Of a stretch of DNA of 64,000 bases, positions 61,842 through 64,000 are shown one piece after another. The notes beneath the pieces are model-generated. The model ran no database searches, had not been told where the DNA came from, and saw only the letters and a program-made list of their open reading frames with translations. The stretch lies in NCBI RefSeq assembly GCF_014646075.1, contig NZ_BMMT01000002.1, forward strand, positions 186,001-250,000. The letters run 5' to 3'. This DNA is from Saccharopolyspora thermophila. GTDB taxonomy: Bacteria; Actinomycetota; Actinomycetes; Mycobacteriales; Pseudonocardiaceae. The number at the start of each line of letters is the position of its first letter. The stretch's first letter is position 1. The position numbers and the translations under genes are program-made.

Positions 61842-63036
61842 GCACTACCTCGCCGGGCTCGACCTCACCGGACGTCGAGTCGTGGTGATCGGCGCGGGCA
61901 CCGTCGCGCAGCGGCGACTGCCCCGCCTGATCAGCGCCGGGGCGGACGTCGAGGTGATCGCGCCCGCCGCGACCCCGGCGGTGGAGGCCCTGGCCGCGGC
62001 CGGGGAGATCACCTGGAGCCGCCGCGGCTACCGCGACGGTGACCTCGAAGGCGCCTGGTACGCCGTGGCCGCCACCTCCGACGCCGCGGTCAACGCCGCG
62101 GTCGGTGCGGAAGCGGAGCGCCGGCGGGTGTTCTGCGTCCGGTCCGACCGCGCCACCGAGGGCAGCGCGGTGACACCCGCGGTCGCCGAGCACGACGGGC
62201 TGCTGCTCGGCGTGCTCGCGGGCGGCATGCCGCGGCGCAGCGCGGCGGTCCGCGACGCGCTGCTGGAGGCGCTGCAGGCGGGCGTGGTCGACGAGCACGC
62301 CGAACCCCCGGCGCCCGGGGTGGCGCTGATCGGCGGTGGCCCCGGCGCACCGGACCTCATCACGGTGCGCGGGCGGCGGCTGCTCGCCAAGGCCGACGTG
62401 GTCATCACCGACCACCTGGCGCCGCGTGAACTGCTCGAGGAACTGGGGCCGCACGTCGAGGTCGTCGACGCGTCCAAGATTCCCTACGGGCGGGCGGCCA
62501 ACCAGGAGGTCATCAACCGCACGTTGATCGACAACGCCCGGGCGGGCAGGTTCGTGGTCCGGCTCAAGGGCGGCGACCCCTACGTCTTCGGCCGCGGTTT
62601 CGAGGAACTGCTGGCCTGCGCGGAAGCGGGCGTGCCCGTCACCGTCGTGCCCGGTGTGACCAGCGCGTTCGCCGCGCCCGCCGTGGCCGGCGTGCCGGTG
62701 ACGCACCGGGGTGTGGCGCACGAGGTGGTGGTCGTCTCCGGCCACGTCGCCCCGGACGACGAGCGGTCGCTGGTGGACTGGTCGGTGCTGGCCCGCCTGC
62801 GCGGCACGCTGGTGCTGCTGATGGCGGTGCAGCGCATCGCGGCCTTCGCCGAGGTGCTGGTCAGAAACGGCCGCCCCGGCGACACCCCGGTCGCGGTGGT
62901 CCAGGAGGGCACCACGAGCACCCAGCGGTCGCTGCGCACCACGCTCGCCGCGGTCGCCGACGACGTCCGCAGCCACGGCATCAAGCCGCCGGCCGTGATC
63001 GTCATCGGCCCGGTGGCGGGCCTGAAGGAGGACTGA
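61822..63036 (+). CDS. cysG: siroheme synthase-like fusion: precorrin-2 dehydrogenase and uroporphyrinogen-III C-methyltransferase
   Basis: A 404-residue two-domain protein. Residues about 1-155 are a precorrin-2 dehydrogenase (LTGRRVVVIGAGTVAQRRLPRL, VFCVRSDRATEGSAVTPAV). From about 165 it is a uroporphyrinogen-III methylase (VALIGGGPGAPDLITVRGRRLL, RLKGGDPYVFGRGFEEL, VVPGVTSAFAAPAVAGVPVTHRG). It feeds precorrin-2 to the cob pathway or, with CbiX, siroheme. Its start lies in the His-tail codons of cbiX. Confidence 0.94.
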   Translation: MATQPDKHYLAGLDLTGRRVVVIGAGTVAQRRLPRLISAGADVEVIAPAATPAVEALAAAGEITWSRRGYRDGDLEGAWYAVAATSDAAVNAAVGAEAERRRVFCVRSDRATEGSAVTPAVAEHDGLLLGVLAGGMPRRSAAVRDALLEALQAGVVDEHAEPPAPGVALIGGGPGAPDLITVRGRRLLAKADVVITDHLAPRELLEELGPHVEVVDASKIPYGRAANQEVINRTLIDNARAGRFVVRLKGGDPYVFGRGFEELLACAEAGVPVTVVPGVTSAFAAPAVAGVPVTHRGVAHEVVVVSGHVAPDDERSLVDWSVLARLRGTLVLLMAVQRIAAFAEVLVRNGRPGDTPVAVVQEGTTSTQRSLRTTLAAVADDVRSHGIKPPAVIVIGPVAGLKED

Positions 63037-63110
63037 CCGCGCGGCTCAGCGCCGGCCGGTGGGCGGTGCTGAGCCGCTGTTCACGCGGAACCGGTGAGGG
63101 CTGGGCAGCG

Positions 63111-63854
63111 TCAGGCGTCGACGACGACGCAGAGCTTGCGGGCCGCCTCGCGCTCCACCCGCAGACCCGCGTCGAGGGCGACGTCGATGAGGTCCTCCAC
63201 GGTCTCCGGCTCGTCCGGGCACTGCGCCAGGGCGCGGGCCAGCCTGCCCTTGTGGGACTTGTTGTGGTGGCTGACGACCTTGCGCCGACCCAGGGCGTCC
63301 TTCGACAACACGCGCACCTCGACAGCGTTCGGGATGCGGGCCAGCGCGGCGTAGGCACCGGACCGCAGATCCACCACGAGGTCGTCGACCTCGGCCAGCA
63401 CCGGCTCCAGCACCGGCCGCCACACGCTGCGCAGCGTGCCGAGCCCGGGCAGTGAGTTCCCGCCGGACAACCGGTAGGCCGGGATCGCGTCGGTACCGCG
63501 CACGACGCCGAACAGCGCCGACGCGACGGCGAGCCGGGCATCGGCCTGCTTGCGCTCCGCGGCCGACAATGACCGCACGTCGAGGGCGTCGTAGAGCACC
63601 CCGGTGTAGCGCTCCAGCGCCGGGGCGGTGGGGGAGTCCCACAACTCGGCGTTGCGCTGCACCTCCTCGACCTGCCGCTCGGACAACCCGAGCGCGGTGA
63701 GGCTCGCGGGCACATCATCGGCCAATGTGGACAGTGCCTCGATTAGCTTCCGCCTGGTGTCGGTCAACTCCGGGTATGACAGAGCGTCGAGCTGCAGCGG
63801 AGCACCGGCACCGCCCGTCGCCTTGGTCTCCGAAGGAGGAAGCAGAACCAACAC
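63111..63854 (-). CDS. yaaA: YaaA-family peroxide stress protein (DUF328)
   Basis: A 247-residue protein. The family N-terminus MLVLLPPSETKATGG, the mid-section YTGVLYDALDVRSL and LFGVVRGTDAIPAYRLS, and the C-terminal SHHNKSHKGRLARAL are clear. E. coli YaaA lowers free iron under peroxide stress. A GTG start fits the family N-terminus. It is convergent with cysG. The 146 nt beyond it to the window edge show no supported gene. Confidence 0.92.
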   Translation of the reverse strand: MLVLLPPSETKATGGAGAPLQLDALSYPELTDTRRKLIEALSTLADDVPASLTALGLSERQVEEVQRNAELWDSPTAPALERYTGVLYDALDVRSLSAAERKQADARLAVASALFGVVRGTDAIPAYRLSGGNSLPGLGTLRSVWRPVLEPVLAEVDDLVVDLRSGAYAALARIPNAVEVRVLSKDALGRRKVVSHHNKSHKGRLARALAQCPDEPETVEDLIDVALDAGLRVEREAARKLCVVVDA

Positions 63855-64000
63855 CCCACCACCCTAAGCGGTCCCCGAGCCCGCCCCCCACCACGCCCCC
63901 GACGGCGTTCCACGGCCGAACCGACCGTGGGCGTCGAACGCTGTTCCACTACATCGAAGGAGAAGCGAAGGAAACCAGCCACGCCCACCCAACCAATGCT

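Noticed and set aside
63764-63988. 74-codon open frame at the right edge on the minus strand
   Set aside because: It overlaps the start of yaaA, and the Arg/Gly-rich translation looks random.
1-64000. tRNA, rRNA, CRISPR arrays, insertion sequences or phage genes
   Set aside because: Read through for cloverleaf-like TTCGANNC arms, regular spacer repeats, transposase and integrase motifs; none was found.

Overview
The window is chromosomal DNA of a high-GC actinomycete. Coding frames show the strong G/C third-position bias of that group. It carries a WhiG-type sporulation sigma factor, a mycothione reductase (a mycothiol-pathway enzyme found in actinobacteria), many GTG/TTG starts and dense ATGA/GTGA overlaps. 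From recalled gene order, the core genes follow the mycobacterial order around rpsB-tsf-pyrH-frr-cdsA-rlmN-dxr-rip-ispG-GNAT-PBP-map. A second block (mtr, GNAT, chelatase, cobO, cobB, cysG) also resembles mycobacteria. WhiG and the added modules point to a filamentous, spore-forming relative, most likely Pseudonocardiales; that placement is inference.

Layout. 1-6.9 kb: whiG (5' end cut by the window edge), a convergent M23 peptidase, then rpsB, tsf, pyrH, frr, cdsA and a methyltransferase. 7-12 kb: a VOC protein, a small membrane protein and a four-gene manganese-type ABC transporter plus DtxR/MntR regulator operon, then rlmN. 13-19 kb: an ECF sigma factor overlapping a zinc-finger membrane anti-sigma factor, and a GABA-catabolism module (gabT, PucR-type regulator, aldehyde dehydrogenase). 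19-28.6 kb: two small membrane proteins, the MEP isoprenoid genes dxr and ispG flanking a site-2 protease, a GNAT protein, a lipoprotein penicillin-binding protein, a Phd/PIN toxin-antitoxin pair and map. 28.6-37 kb: cobQ, an orphan antitoxin-like gene, a GntR regulator divergent from an MFS transporter, mycothione reductase, a VanZ protein, a PEBP-family protein, and a sugar kinase followed by a truncated KDPG-aldolase remnant.

37-63 kb is mainly a cobalamin locus. Three cobalamin riboswitches precede cobN, an AAA+/VWA chelatase subunit and a NicO-type Co/Ni transporter. The main operon runs cobO-cobB-cobI-cobM-cbiD-cobL-(cbiG-cobJ fusion)-ferredoxin, almost all overlapping, and a second operon is transporter-cobH-cbiX-cysG. 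Together these cover cobalt uptake, precorrin-2 synthesis, methylation and ring contraction, amidation, chelation and adenosylation. CobK, CobF, CobG and the nucleotide-loop genes are not seen here. Two trypsin-like secreted proteases, a LysE exporter, an aromatic amino-acid decarboxylase and a short histidine-kinase-like protein are interspersed. The window ends with yaaA.

The oddest features are a CobM with a long histone-like basic tail, a coupled two-cluster ferredoxin behind the ring-contraction enzyme, a hairpin-dense 771-nt non-coding stretch inside the cob locus, a tandem hairpin array after the aldehyde dehydrogenase, and a recurrent TCCACWGTGGA palindrome. No tRNA, rRNA, CRISPR array, insertion sequence or prophage gene was recognised.
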